A stretch of 64,000 nt of DNA, taken from contig NC_080734.1 of the NCBI RefSeq assembly GCF_019097595.1, forward strand, positions 20,727,892 through 20,791,891. The letters are read 5' to 3'. This stretch comes from Hemibagrus wyckioides (Eukaryota > Chordata > Actinopteri > Siluriformes > Bagridae). The translations under genes were made by a program, and so were the position numbers. Under the pieces are notes generated by a model. It searched no databases, was not told the DNA's origin, and was given only the letters and a program-made list of their open reading frames with translations. Position 1 is the first letter of the stretch, and each line of letters starts with the position of its first letter. Positions 35,078 to 45,360 of this stretch are shown here, in pieces.

Positions 35078-35927
35078 TCAGTCAGCCAGCCTATCCAATG
35101 GGATCAGTGGGACCGGAGGGTCAGTTGTAGAAGACGGAATCTCGGGATCCTGAGGAGAAGTTGGAGAATAATCAGTGGGAGAAGTTGGGGGCGAATAGTC
35201 AGGAGAAGACTGAGGAATATCATGAACACTGTAAGGCATAGGCACAAATTCAGGAGAAAGTTGGGGAATGTCAGGGGAATTAGGAAATGAAGAGGAGTCA
35301 GAGGAAGAATCATTAGAGGAAATCTCAACAGGGAAATCCTCAGTCTGGACGCCTTGAGAGGTGGTGCGTGTCCAATGCCAGTAGAAGGTCTGAGTAGACT
35401 GATCACAGGTTGTGGGGTGAAATTGGGTGCTCTGATCAAGACAGATGGTATCTCTCACGATATGGTGAGCGAGGTAAGGAGACTCAGGAATAGAGGATTC
35501 AGATAGGTGCTCCAGGAAACCAGTAAGTTCAATGGCCAAACAGGATAGCTGATACTGGCGATAGCGTCGCAGAGCACCCCTGGGACTTCTCCGGAAGATA
35601 GCGCGGCGGGCTGACTGAGCTAGAAAAAATAATGGGAAATGAGTAAAGATGAGTGAAGTGCATATTGCGTGACTATGTAGTCAGCAAAAGAGAGCGTGTA
35701 CTAAGGCAGGAGGAACACAGTGTGGGAAGTAGGCCAGGTCACTGTGACATGACAGTGATAGGCAGGTAGAGGAGACAATAGCATTGGAATACTAGCAACC
35801 AACAGTGATGAAAAGAGGAAAGTTTATGGCACAGCTTAGTTTAAAATTAGTAAAACAAAACTTAGATCAAGTAGGTAGAGAGAAAAGTCATCATGACATA
35901 GAGGAAGAGAGCAAGGTACTTACACAT
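35078..35927 (-). CDS. hypothetical two-exon Pro/Ser-rich protein, antisense to an LTR-like region
   Basis: No family is recognised. Minus strand: ATG at 35925-35927, donor GTAAGT directly after one further base (35923), an intron of 304 bp, acceptor TTTTTCTAG at 35620, then an open frame 35619-35078. AATAAA lies at 35057-35052, 21 nt after the stop. The N-terminal part of exon 2 is arginine-rich (RRAIFRRSPRGALRRYRQYQ); the middle is mixed. The last 70 or so residues are serine-, proline- and aspartate-rich with SPD and PTSP repeats, resembling an acidic activation domain. There is no membrane helix. A TATA-like TTTATAAAA lies at about 36,037-36,045. The compact layout (TATA, short intron, immediate polyadenylation signal) is virus-like. 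The whole model is inferred from sequence signals, and only the exon-2 frame is directly visible. Confidence 0.4.
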
Positions 35928-36012
35928 TGTTGTGGGGGGCAACGTGCGAGGTCAGGATGAGCCGAGGAAGCACCTTTAAGAGGTGATGGTCAAATGAAGT
36001 CAATAAGGAAGT

Positions 36013-36480
36013 GGCGCCTATAAGTAAGCGCCAATTTTTATAAAAATGGTTGACTTAGCCTAAAAATAAGGGGAACTAGTGAGGAGGAAAATTGACGTCA
36101 TCGAGGGGAGGATGGTATCAATTTAGGGGCGGTATCGGGACAAATGCGAAAATAATGGGAACTGGGAAAACGTATGTAAACTAAGGAAGGAGGGACTAAA
36201 GTAGCCATACACTGAATATAATGGGAAATTGCTGGAAATATTTAAATTAGAGAAAAGGAGGCGCCCCGGGGCGCCTGGGGTATAAGTAGAGGGGACTTTT
36301 TCGGGGTTTTTGAGACCAGCTGCTCTCTTCAGATATGCATGTTGTTGACTGCATGACTGAATAAAGAAACCTGCTTCTTCTCATCTGTTGACCGAGATCT
36401 CTTTTATTTCGGCTAAGTTTTATAGATTGTGGAGGTTATTGGGAAAGCTAAGAGTAATAGATACAAACAAAATTCCACCC
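36013..36480 (+). promoter_or_regulatory. LTR-like promoter/polyadenylation region (U3-R-U5 layout)
   Basis: In plus orientation there is a TATAAGTAG box at 36,281, right after the 18-bp palindrome AGGCGCCCCGGGGCGCCT (36,259-36,276), and AATAAA at 36,360-36,365 only about 50 nt beyond the expected start. A T/G-rich stretch follows. TATA then AATAAA at such short distance is the hallmark of an LTR U3-R border. A second TATAAGTA with GGCGCC beside it lies at 36,015-36,028. LTR limits, a second LTR copy and a convincing primer-binding site were not found. A TGGAGGTT at about 36,430 matches only 8 nt of a tRNA-Gln site. Confidence 0.5.
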
Positions 36481-36537
36481 TGTGATATGTCCACTCGGAG
36501 GGGGCTCTGAGTTCCGACACGCTAAAATATATCTATT

Positions 36538-38163
36538 CAGTGCCCTCCACAATTATTGGCACCCCTGGTTAAGATGTGTTCTTAGGCTTCTAATGAATTC
36601 ATTTTTTATTGCAGAAGCATAATCTCACACTGAAAATTGTAGAAATTGTAAAAATACAAAAAAAAATCCATGACTAAAAATAATTCTTTTTTATAAAATC
36701 AACTGTTCCACAATTATTGGCACCCCTAACAATTCCTATAAAATAAATATATTTGAACCATTTTTGTCATTTTTACTGTAGTTTTTAAAATTGATCAGAC
36801 TATCCAGAAACTTTTTTAATTAATCAATTAATGACTTCCTGTTTCCCTATAAATTATTATAGGGAATAATATTTTATATTAATATTAATATATTATATAT
36901 ATTATTATAATAATATTAAATATTCCCTATTTCCCATATATATATAAATATGACGTGACTCAGAGGCCTATTTCTCTTATCCACTCTTCAACATGGGAAA
37001 GACAAGAGAACACCCCATTCAAGTAAGGCAGATGTGTGTCAACCTTCATAAGTCAGACAATGGCTACAACAAAATAGCCTCTTGCCTAAACTTGCCCATA
37101 TCTCCAGTCAGAGGAATCATTAAGAAGTTTAAAACAACTGGAACAGTGACAAACAAGGCTGGATGAGGACCCGAGTTTATCTTGACACCACGCACAGTGA
37201 GGAGGATGAGAAGAGAAGTACAAAAAAAATCTCCAAAGCTCACTGTTAGAGAACTGCATCAAAGAGTGGCATCTTGGGGTCACAAAGTCTCCATAACAAC
37301 CATCAGATGCTATCTACATGCCAACAAGCTGTTTGGGAGGCATGCAAGGAAAAAGCCTTTTCTCACCTACAATCATAAACATAAACATCTAGAGTCTGCT
37401 AAGTGGTACTGGGACTACAGCTGGGACCATGTGTTTTGGTCAGATGAGACTAAGATAGCTTTTTGGCAACAAACACTCTAAGTGGGTCTGGCATAAAACA
37501 AAAGATGAGTATGTGGAAAAGCACCTGATTCCCACTGTGAAGTATGTTGGAGGATCTGTGATGCTGTGGGCCTGTTTCTCTTCCAAAGGCCCTGAGAACC
37601 TTGTTAGAGTGCATGGCATCATGAACATTAAAATCTGATGGCCTCTGTCAGAAAGCTGAAGATGGGTCATCATTAGGTCTTTCAGCAGGATAATGACACA
37701 AAACGTGGCAAAATCCATAAAAAAATGGTTCAGCGACACAAAATCAAGCTCTCCCATGGCCACCTCAGTCACCAGACCTCAACCCAATTAAAAACTTGTG
37801 GGGTGAGCTGAAGAGGAGAGTGCATAAGAGAGGACCCAGAACTCTGGATGATCTAGAAAGAGGAATGGTCAAAGATCCCTCTCTATGTATTCTCCAATCT
37901 TGTGAAATGTTATAGGAGGAGATTAAGTGCTGTCTTGTTGGCAAAAGGGTGAGTGGTATTAACATCAAGGGTGCCAATAATGATTTCATGTAAAAATATT
38001 TCTTAATGTGGGATATTTTTTTTCCACTGAATAATTGTACTTCAATTAAAGGATGGATTTTTCTCTTTTTTTGCATTGTGGTTCTATATTGTTAAAAAAT
38101 GAATTTATTAGAAGCCTAAGAACACATCTTAACCAGGGGTGGCAATAATTGTGGAGGGTACTG
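36538..38163 (+). mobile_element. Tc1-like transposon F with IR/DR ends, inactive
   Basis: Outer inverted ends (CCTCCACAATTATTG at 36,544 and its complement near 38,157) plus inner direct copies CCACAATTATTGGCACCCCT at 36,708 and a weaker one near 37,968. Total 1,626 bp, with TA after the right end. The transposase starts at ATG 36,993 (MGKTREHPIQVRQMCVNLHK), has an in-frame TGA in place of a residue before GPEFILTPRTVRRM, and then runs to 37,481 (HVFWSDETKIAFW, first catalytic D). From there several frameshifts follow (FQQDND near 37,680). Confidence 0.9.
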
Positions 38164-38165
38164 TA

Positions 38166-39280
38166 TATATATATAGTGACTGCAGTGCCCAATCAACCGC
38201 CCACAACCAGCCTGCAACCTGCAAGCGCTCCTCACTCTACTACTGCTCAGCACCTCCAGTGAGGTAAAGGTAAACAAAACAAAAAAAGGGTAGCAGAAAC
38301 TCTCCTCACAGCCAACCAATCAGAATCGTGGCAGAAAGTCTTCACCCTCAGTGAGAATCAAAGAGAGTATCGATAGGCTAAGCAGACTTATGGTGGCGTT
38401 GTGAATTCACCGAAACAGACTAGGGGCCTCGGAAGTAGTGTTCAGGAATCTTTTATTGGAGATCAGAAAACATTGAAGTGGCACTATAGTCATCGAGTCC
38501 AGTGAAAAGACTCATACTTAGTCTCACAGGTGTCAACTCCCTGGTATGATTATGCAAAAGCCTAGAGGTGATACTCTTAAACAAAGCACTGAATGGGAGA
38601 AAAATCCCTGGCACTGGTGCCCCAACTATCAACTAGTTCACACTTCCTGATCACCATCTGATTTGATCACCATTTGCTGATGAGAGCTGGGATATGTTAA
38701 TAATTAATCAAAGAGCAATGTATGTTACAATTGTTGTGGAGTGATGCTAACTGCTCTTTCTATGACTTCTGGTGAAGCTGATGTTTCTAAAAGCTCCTGT
38801 GTTCCAGGATCTTGCCTTGCACTGCAAAGAAGACATCAGCACTCCACAATTATCTTGATATTTGGAGTAATGAGCAATTTTTCTCTAGTCTCTAATTCCA
38901 TATATTGATGTCACTGTTTAAAATATTGGTGGTTGAAGTTGCACTTAAATGGATCTCTGCCTGCTAGTAGAAAAAAGTGTTGTTTGGAGTTCCTTCACTT
39001 AAGGTCTGTTGAAGAAAAAGTGTGTCTTGAAGAAGGGACTTGCCATTTGCAATCCTGGAATTGAATCTACAATTCATCAAGATTTTTCTTCATGGCTAGA
39101 TCAATGTTAAACATATTCAAGTTATATAGTAGTAGAATCTGTTATAGATTTATTGGGTGAGTTTTGGGTGAACTGAACATTTTTCTAGATATTGCAGTGC
39201 CCCATGTGTTAAATTTGCATTTCTTCTGAAATGATTTCTCTTAAATTTTTAGAGTAAATATTTTAGCCCTACTAAGACCC
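38166..39280. other. unassigned, possible reverse-oriented LTR fragment
   Basis: On the minus strand CCAATAAAAGATTCCTGAAC at about 38,440-38,460 followed by a GC-richer segment ending TTCACAACGCC near 38,396 resembles an LTR R-U5 end. No partner or coding sequence was found. The rest is unremarkable. Confidence 0.25.
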
Positions 39281-40718
39281 TTCTCTAGTGTCTAACCTAG
39301 TGAACAACTCATCATGCCATTCTGCTTGGCCTTAGACACCTCCCTCTTCACTCTGTGCTGTAACTCCTTGTATTCCTGTCTATTCTCTTCAGTCCTGTCC
39401 ATGTCCCACTTCTTCTTGGCTTACCTCTTACTCTGAATACTATCCTGAACTTCCTCATTTCACCACCAAGTCTCCTTATCTTCTTTCCTCCTTCCAGATG
39501 ACACACCCAGCACCTTTCTTCCTGTCTCCCTGATCACTTCTGCTGTAGTTTCCCAGTCATCTGGCAGCACTACCTGACCACCCAGAGCCTGCCTCCACTT
39601 CTGTCTAAATTCCTCACAACATTCCTCCTTTTTCAGCTTCCACCACTTGGTTTTCTCCATCTCTATCTTTGACCTCTGCTTACAGACCATCAAAGTCATC
39701 CTACACACCACCATCCTATGCTGTCTGGCTACACTCTCTCCCACTACCACTTTACAGTCACTAATCTCTTTCAGATTGCCTCTTCTACATAGGATGTAGT
39801 CTACCTGTGTGCTCCTACCTCCACTCTTGTAAATCACTCTATGCTCCTCCCTCTTCTGAAAATAAGCACAGCCATGTCCATCCTCTTAGCAAAGTCCACT
39901 ACCATCTGTCCTTCAAGGTTCCTTTCCTTAACTCCAAACTTGCCCATCACCTCCTCATCACCTGTGTTCCCCTCACCAACATGTCCATTAAAATCTGCTC
40001 CTATCACCACTCTCTCCCCCGTGGGAATACTCTCTATCACCTCATCTAATTCACTCCAGAATCTCTCTTTCTCCTCTAACTCACAACCTACCTGTGGGGC
40101 ATAACCACTAACAACATTCAACATCACCCCTTCAACCTCTAACTTCAGACTCATCACCCTGTGTGACACTCTCATCACCTCCAGAACATTCCTCACAAAC
40201 TTCTCCTTCAGGACCACACCTACCCCATTTCTCTTACTATCCACACCATAATAAAACAGCTTGAATCCTGCTCCTATACTACGAGCCTTGCTACCCTTCC
40301 ACCTGGTCTCCTGTACACACAGTATATCCACCTTCCTTCTCTCCATCATATCAGCCAGCTCTCTACCTTTCCCTGTCATAGTACCAACACTCAGAGTTCC
40401 TATTCTCAGTCCTACACTCTTACCTTTCCTCTTCTCTCTCTGTCTCCGCACTCTCCTCCCTCCTCTACATTTTCGACCAACAGTAGCCCATCAGCTACCC
40501 TGTAGGTCAACGCCCAGTGCCCTGTAGGTCAACTGTGCCGATGGCAGCAACTGGGGGCAACTGATCTGGTATGAAATTTAGAGTACTGACGATTCGCATG
40601 GTTAAATTGGGCAATGTTTTATGCCAGATGCCCTTCCTGATGCAACCTTTTCTATTTATCCCGGCTTGGGACCAACACAGAAGTGACTGGACTGTGACCC
40701 CCATGGCTAGATTGATAG
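39280..40718 (-). mobile_element. RTE-type LINE fragment, minus strand
   Basis: Minus-strand frames 39,834-40,451 and 39,460-39,837 encode an apurinic endonuclease: RIGTLSVGTMTGKGREL, then VDILCVQETRWKGSKAR, then NVVSGYAPQVG, then ERVVIGADFNGHVGEGNTGD, then RSTQVDYILCRRGNLKEISD. These carry the catalytic E, Y, D-N and the late D of APE-type nucleases. A frameshift near 39,836 splits them. The reverse-transcriptase part is missing downstream. Such sequences are often misannotated as craniofacial development protein 2-like. Confidence 0.87.
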
Positions 40719-40908
40719 GAAACAAGCCTGTTCGATGAAAAATGATGAAAGATGACTTTGTTAAGTGAATTTTGATGAAATATCACTGTTTCCATGTTTC
40801 TTATAAATTCTTGCAATTTCATGTAAAAAATCATATTTTACATCAAAATTCTTTTTTTTTTATCACTGTTCCCTTGTTTCTTAAGAATTTTTGCATTTTA
40901 ATGTGTAA
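40719..40908. repeat. diverged outlying copy of the 375-bp satellite
   Basis: CTGTTCGATGAAAAATGATG then GTTAAGTGAATTTTGATG and ATCATATTTTACATCAAAAT align step by step with the satellite from 45,311 on, at visibly lower identity. The retroviral LTR starts where it stops. Confidence 0.8.
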
Positions 40909-41245
40909 TGTGGCAGGCAAAATTATTAATACTGAGTTTGATGAAGTTATATCTTCAAGCAAAAACAGAAACGTTGGGGACTTTGCGGGGTTTTGGGAAG
41001 TGTGTCATAAAACAATTCACATACATGTGTACCCTCCCCTCTTCAAAGAGGCAATGGTGGAACTATTTTCTTGATCTCACGAAGAATATACATTCTTTTA
41101 CCCTTCAGGTTCTAATCTCAAGGAATATTGAAAAATATGATGATATACTTACTGTATGATGTTACTGATATTTAACGTCATTCTAAAGGTTATGGTGCGA
41201 TTGGTGAAAAGGTCTAATTTCCAAATCAGAGTATACTATATTAGT
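40909..41245 (+). repeat. 5' LTR of the endogenous retrovirus, truncated
   Basis: Matches the first 340 bp (U3) of the 3' LTR up to CAAATCAGAGTATA and then diverges. The R-U5 part and probably the primer-binding site are deleted. Confidence 0.8.
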
Positions 41246-41399
41246 GGAAGTGCATTACAAATCAAACTGCTTTCTTTCACTTGTTCTCAATAGAAATAGA
41301 ATTAACATGCACTAATGACCAACATTTGGTCTGGTACTCTACAGAGGGCCATTAACTAGAGACTAAAAGGCTCATTTCAGCCCTACTGGAATAATTTAA

Positions 41400-41900
41400 T
41401 GCTGCAAGCATCAGTGTATAATCTGGAGCTTAAGGATATGTGGCAGAGAGCTCTCTTAACCATCCCAAATGAGCTAAAATCAAAAATGCCTTAAAACCTG
41501 AGATCTGGAGAACTTATAATTAAGAAAGAAGGAGAGAGAGATATAGAAATGTATGAACGATTGAAAGCAGCATTGTTGGAGTTAAGAGGACCAACACATG
41601 CAGAGTGGAACGAAATATTGGATATAAAGTAGGGAAAGAGCCATTTGAAGTGTATGCAGAGTGATTGTGGTTGTCTTACAAAGAACACTCAGGGTTAGAA
41701 GATCTAGAGAGGGACCAGGAAGTTTTACTACAGCGTTTAAAAAATAATGCAGGATCCCACATTCAACATGCATTGATCGATGGGGCAGAGGCACCTGAAA
41801 ATACCTATCAGGCACTAGTGGAATGGGCCTCTAAAATAGAATCCAGACTAAAGCAAAATAATTCCATATACCATACAGACCACAGAGTTCTGTTATGGTT
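41400..41900 (+). pseudogene. gag-like fragment of the endogenous retrovirus
   Basis: A broken frame with ERLKAALLELRGPTHAEWNE and LERDQEVLLQRLKN. It contains in-frame stops at about 41,630 and 41,670. The pattern of charged helices suggests a capsid-like region. Assigned by position and composition, not by a search. Confidence 0.55.
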
Positions 41901-41964
41901 CTGTAAAGTGTGCCAATCATACCATCAAAGAAAATAATGCTAAACAGATAATTCAGCACTAAAA

Positions 41965-42396
41965 CAAGTGGATTGATGCATTGTCCACAGTTTGATTGTA
42001 TCGCGAGCAACCCCATCTAAAGCTACAGGTGTTAGCCCATACGAGCTTATGACTGGAAGGATAATGAAACTGCCAAGAAATTTCTTCAGCAGGCTTGGGG
42101 CCTCTGATGCTTGCAACACAGCAGATTGTGCTGAACAGCTTCATGAAAGGCTAAAAGTATTGCAGGTTCAGACTAATGATGCTCATTTCAATCCAACTTC
42201 CGAAACAAAATTTACAGAAGGAGACACGATAATGATACGTGTCTTTGTAAAGCAAAGTGCATTCTCTCCTGGGTGGCACGGGCCCTTTGAGATTATAGCT
42301 ATTTGTAATAGCTGTGTGGCCGTGTCTATCAAGGGAAAATTAAGATGGTACAACATGTCCCAGTGCAAACTATTCAAAGGTCCAGCCAATAATTAA
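41965..42396 (+). pseudogene. integrase C-terminal fragment (pol remnant)
   Basis: TPSKATGVSPYELMTGR is the typical end of a retroviral integrase core, followed by a basic SH3-like C-terminal domain (TEGDTIMIRVFVKQSAFSPG, then WHGPFEIIAI). A stop lies just upstream. The catalytic residues are not present, so the piece cannot act. Confidence 0.8.
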
Positions 42397-42539
42397 CTTT
42401 TAATTAATGTTTCTCTGTGCTATTTCTCAGGGTGATCACAGCAATCCCATGGAGACCAGATGAAAGGAAGGTGTCCGGGCACACTTGCATCAAACTAGGT
42501 CAAAGGGTATCTCTTACACACACCCTGAAAAGTGGGAGA

Positions 42540-44459
42540 TAGGTGTGGAAATATTCAAAGAGGTCATCCACATCGTACAGCACAATACCACCTAGAGAAG
42601 TAGTCACATGGCCTCCCGGTTTATCACCAGAACCAAATTGCGCAACCAAAATTTGCTGTAAAGCAGGTTCCACACATCCCACAATAGTAAACATTTCAGG
42701 AGACACACTGGCATACGCATCCTTTCATAACAGTCTGGTATTAACTTAAATTGGAGCCAGGAGCTAAAGTTGGGAGTATGCGCACTCGCTATGAAAAACC
42801 CAATAATGGTGTAGATCCTAAAATGTGCTACTATGCTAAGGATCTAGAACCTGCAGTATATAGATGCACACACTCTGAAACAATCAACACCACATATATG
42901 AGTTACACCAAATACAAATTTAATCTTACTTCATATGTTCCAGATAAAAACAAACCAAAAGCCTTCATTTGGACTAGCTGAAGAGAAGGAACATATTGTG
43001 TGGGAAAATGTGAGGCTGATGTGAATAGTTATAGTGGACCACAAAACTGTTCATGGACTCTACATCACTGTTTCAACCTGACCACGTCTGGGTATAGTAA
43101 GCCTAAACAATGCCCAAAATTATATCCAATCCCTCCAGGTGGTTTTATTAAGGGAAACATTAATAAGACTTTATTGCATGATGTAAATTTTACGATGACT
43201 CATATAACCTATAACATTTCAAATATTTTGTCTGCTTTTGTGAAACATTGTAGTGAGGATGATAAAACAGCTACAGTCACGAATCGATGATTTAATCTCT
43301 GATTACGAAGGCAGGCTTGCAGTCCAAATTCCACCTGTACATTCTAAGCGAGATCTGTTTGGAAATTTAGGATGTCTCTTTGGCTCTGTGAATTTAATTG
43401 CCAACACTTACAAAATAACAGGACAATCACAATTCTCAGCTCAGTCAGCAAACCGAGTGGCCACTGGATTTTAACACATCACCAATAGCAATGAAAATAT
43501 CATCAAATCGGTTAGATCTGAAGCGCAGGCGCTACTATTGGTCAGCCATACATTATTCAAAACATACATTGATCAAAGCTGTACCATCGAACGTGACTTA
43601 GCCTGCAGATCATACGCACAGGATTTAGGACCTTCGTCTTCTCAAGACACCTAGGCATGATTTAAATGATCTCATAGAAATTTTAGACTTGCATAGATGG
43701 TTTGCATCAGAAAAGATGAAAGATATTAAATACTCTGAATTACAGTCTACATTGATGTTATACACTGGGAATGAGTGCACCCCCTGCATTGGGTTTTTTG
43801 CCAATTTTCCTATTATACACCCAGAGCAAGTAATTTTGAACTACACAACTATACGTTCTATAGGTGTAGTAATGAAAAATCAGATCATTAAATGGGACCA
43901 CCTAACAGGATCTATGACTTTAAAAGGGGATGAGACCTTGTTTATCACTCGCACCTGTTGTCATGAAACTTTCAGTTATGTTATTTGTACATGAAATACT
44001 TTACTACAACCCTTCTCTTCCAATGATACTAAGCATATCAGTGTTCAGTCATGGCATGGTCATACTGATACGATTCAAGTACCTCACACACAGTGGTGTT
44101 TCGTCAGTGAAATGAATTCCTTCACCTATGGCGGTCTGACCTGCCCTGCAAACTATACCTTCTGCTTGGAGGTTACATAGGATTTCTCAATGGGTCAGAT
44201 AAATATCTTGGGGAGGATACCACTGGACACAGATGTTTCCCCATGGTGGGAAGACACTTTCTTTGAACATAGCACAAAAGCTCTAACGGACACAATATAT
44301 TTGGTACAACAAACTATACTACAGACTGAGTATCATCTGAACCAGGCTCAGGTGGAAGCAGACCTGGCCAAGGGAACAGCAGAGATCTTGTCAACAATCT
44401 TGTTCTCATATTGTCTACACTTCAATGCTATTATTTCAGATTTATGCTTCGCTCCTTAA
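42540..44459 (+). pseudogene. env-like glycoprotein remnant, several frameshifts and stops
   Basis: Fragments at 42,751-42,981, 43,000-43,290, 43,253-43,474, 43,689-43,994 and 44,190-44,459 lie in different frames. Signs of a surface/transmembrane protein are many N-x-T/S sites, conserved cysteines, and a basic Ser-Lys-Arg site followed by a glycine-rich stretch near 43,345. The piece ends just before the polypurine tract. The membrane anchor is disrupted. Clearly non-functional. Confidence 0.7.
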
Positions 44460-44572
44460 GAACATCTGCCAACACTGTTTACATGCATAGCCCCTTATAG
44501 GTGCCAGCCATTCAGAGACTACTACAGTAAGATTCCCAGCAATGTCCACTTGGGAATTATTTTGAAAATGTC

Positions 44573-44591
44573 CCAAGGGGCCAGGGGAGGA
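44573..44591 (+). other. polypurine tract
   Basis: A run of purines broken by a CC, GGGGCCAGGGGAGGA, a few bases before the 3' LTR, where plus-strand DNA synthesis of a retrovirus is primed. Confidence 0.7.
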
Positions 44592-44598
44592 TTGTAAA

Positions 44599-45200
44599 TG
44601 TGGCAGGCCAAATTATTAATATTGACTGTGATGAAGTTATATCTTCAAGTAAAAACACAAACTTTGGGGAATTTGGGGGTTTGGGAAGTGTGTCATGAAA
44701 AAATTCACATTCCTGTGTACCTTCCCCTATTCAAGGAGTCAGTGGTGGAACTATTTTCTGGATCTCAACAAGAATGTACATTCTTTTACCCTTCAGGTTC
44801 TAATCTCAAGGAATACTGAAAAGATATGATAATATACTTACTGGATGATGTTATTCATGTTTAATGTCATTATAAAGCTCATGTTGCGATTGTTGAAAAA
44901 GGTCTAATTTCCAAATCAGAGTATATTAAAATTTACATAGTAGTCTGTACTCCTATTGGAGATATGTCCTTATGACCTTATTCAACCCCCTCGCAGGTCA
45001 CAAGACAACAATCTGAACTATGTCCTTTACAACCCATTTGGTGTGAACCAAAACTAAAAGCCAGACGTGTCCTTATGACCCGTCCAAAACCAGGCCTTCT
45101 GTGGACTCATAGATTTGTCTCTCTTGGGTATATAAGGTGCATTGGCAAAAGACTCAGGGAAGCATCTGCATTCAGAACTTCCCACACTATTATTATGTGT
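44599..45200 (+). repeat. 3' LTR of the endogenous retrovirus
   Basis: Starts TGTGGCAGGC after the polypurine tract. TATATAAGG lies at 45,129. No AATAAA follows before satellite-like sequence begins near 45,205, so the R-U5 end is short or clipped. The right boundary is approximate. Confidence 0.75.
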
Positions 45201-45204
45201 CCCA

Positions 45205-45360
45205 AGAAAGTCAAAGAAATTGACTTTTCAAAGACAACTGTCAACATTTTTCTTCGAACTGGCTCGTTTCGTGCTTCAGCGCCTGAGAAGCACATTGAGG
45301 AGAACACACTGCGCTGAGGCACGAAACGAGCCAGTTCGATGAAAAATGCTGAAAGTTGTC
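45205..45360. repeat. fold-back: inverted satellite piece at the array edge
   Basis: 45,233-45,282 is the reverse complement of 45,311-45,360 with 4 mismatches in 50, around a 28-nt loop. A smaller 8-bp stem (AAAGTCAA/TTGACTTT, 45,207-45,227) marks the left inversion junction. Confidence 0.9.

Larger units (their letters stand above)
40909..45200 (+). mobile_element. defective endogenous retrovirus
   Basis: Two direct LTR copies starting TGTGGCAGGC lie at 40,909 and 44,599, alignable for about 340 bp (shared blocks such as ATCTTCAAG and CTTTTACCCTTCAGGTTCTA). A polypurine tract AAGGGGCCAGGGGAGGA lies immediately before the second. The internal part keeps gag-like, integrase C-terminal and env-like pieces; protease, reverse transcriptase, RNase H and most of integrase are absent. 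All frames are broken by stops. This is an old, non-functional copy. Clade uncertain. Confidence 0.85.

Noticed and set aside
36430..36447. Retroviral primer-binding site for tRNA-Gln after the LTR-like region
   Set aside because: Only the first 8 nt (TGGAGGTT) match; the rest does not, and no CA-ended LTR border precedes it.
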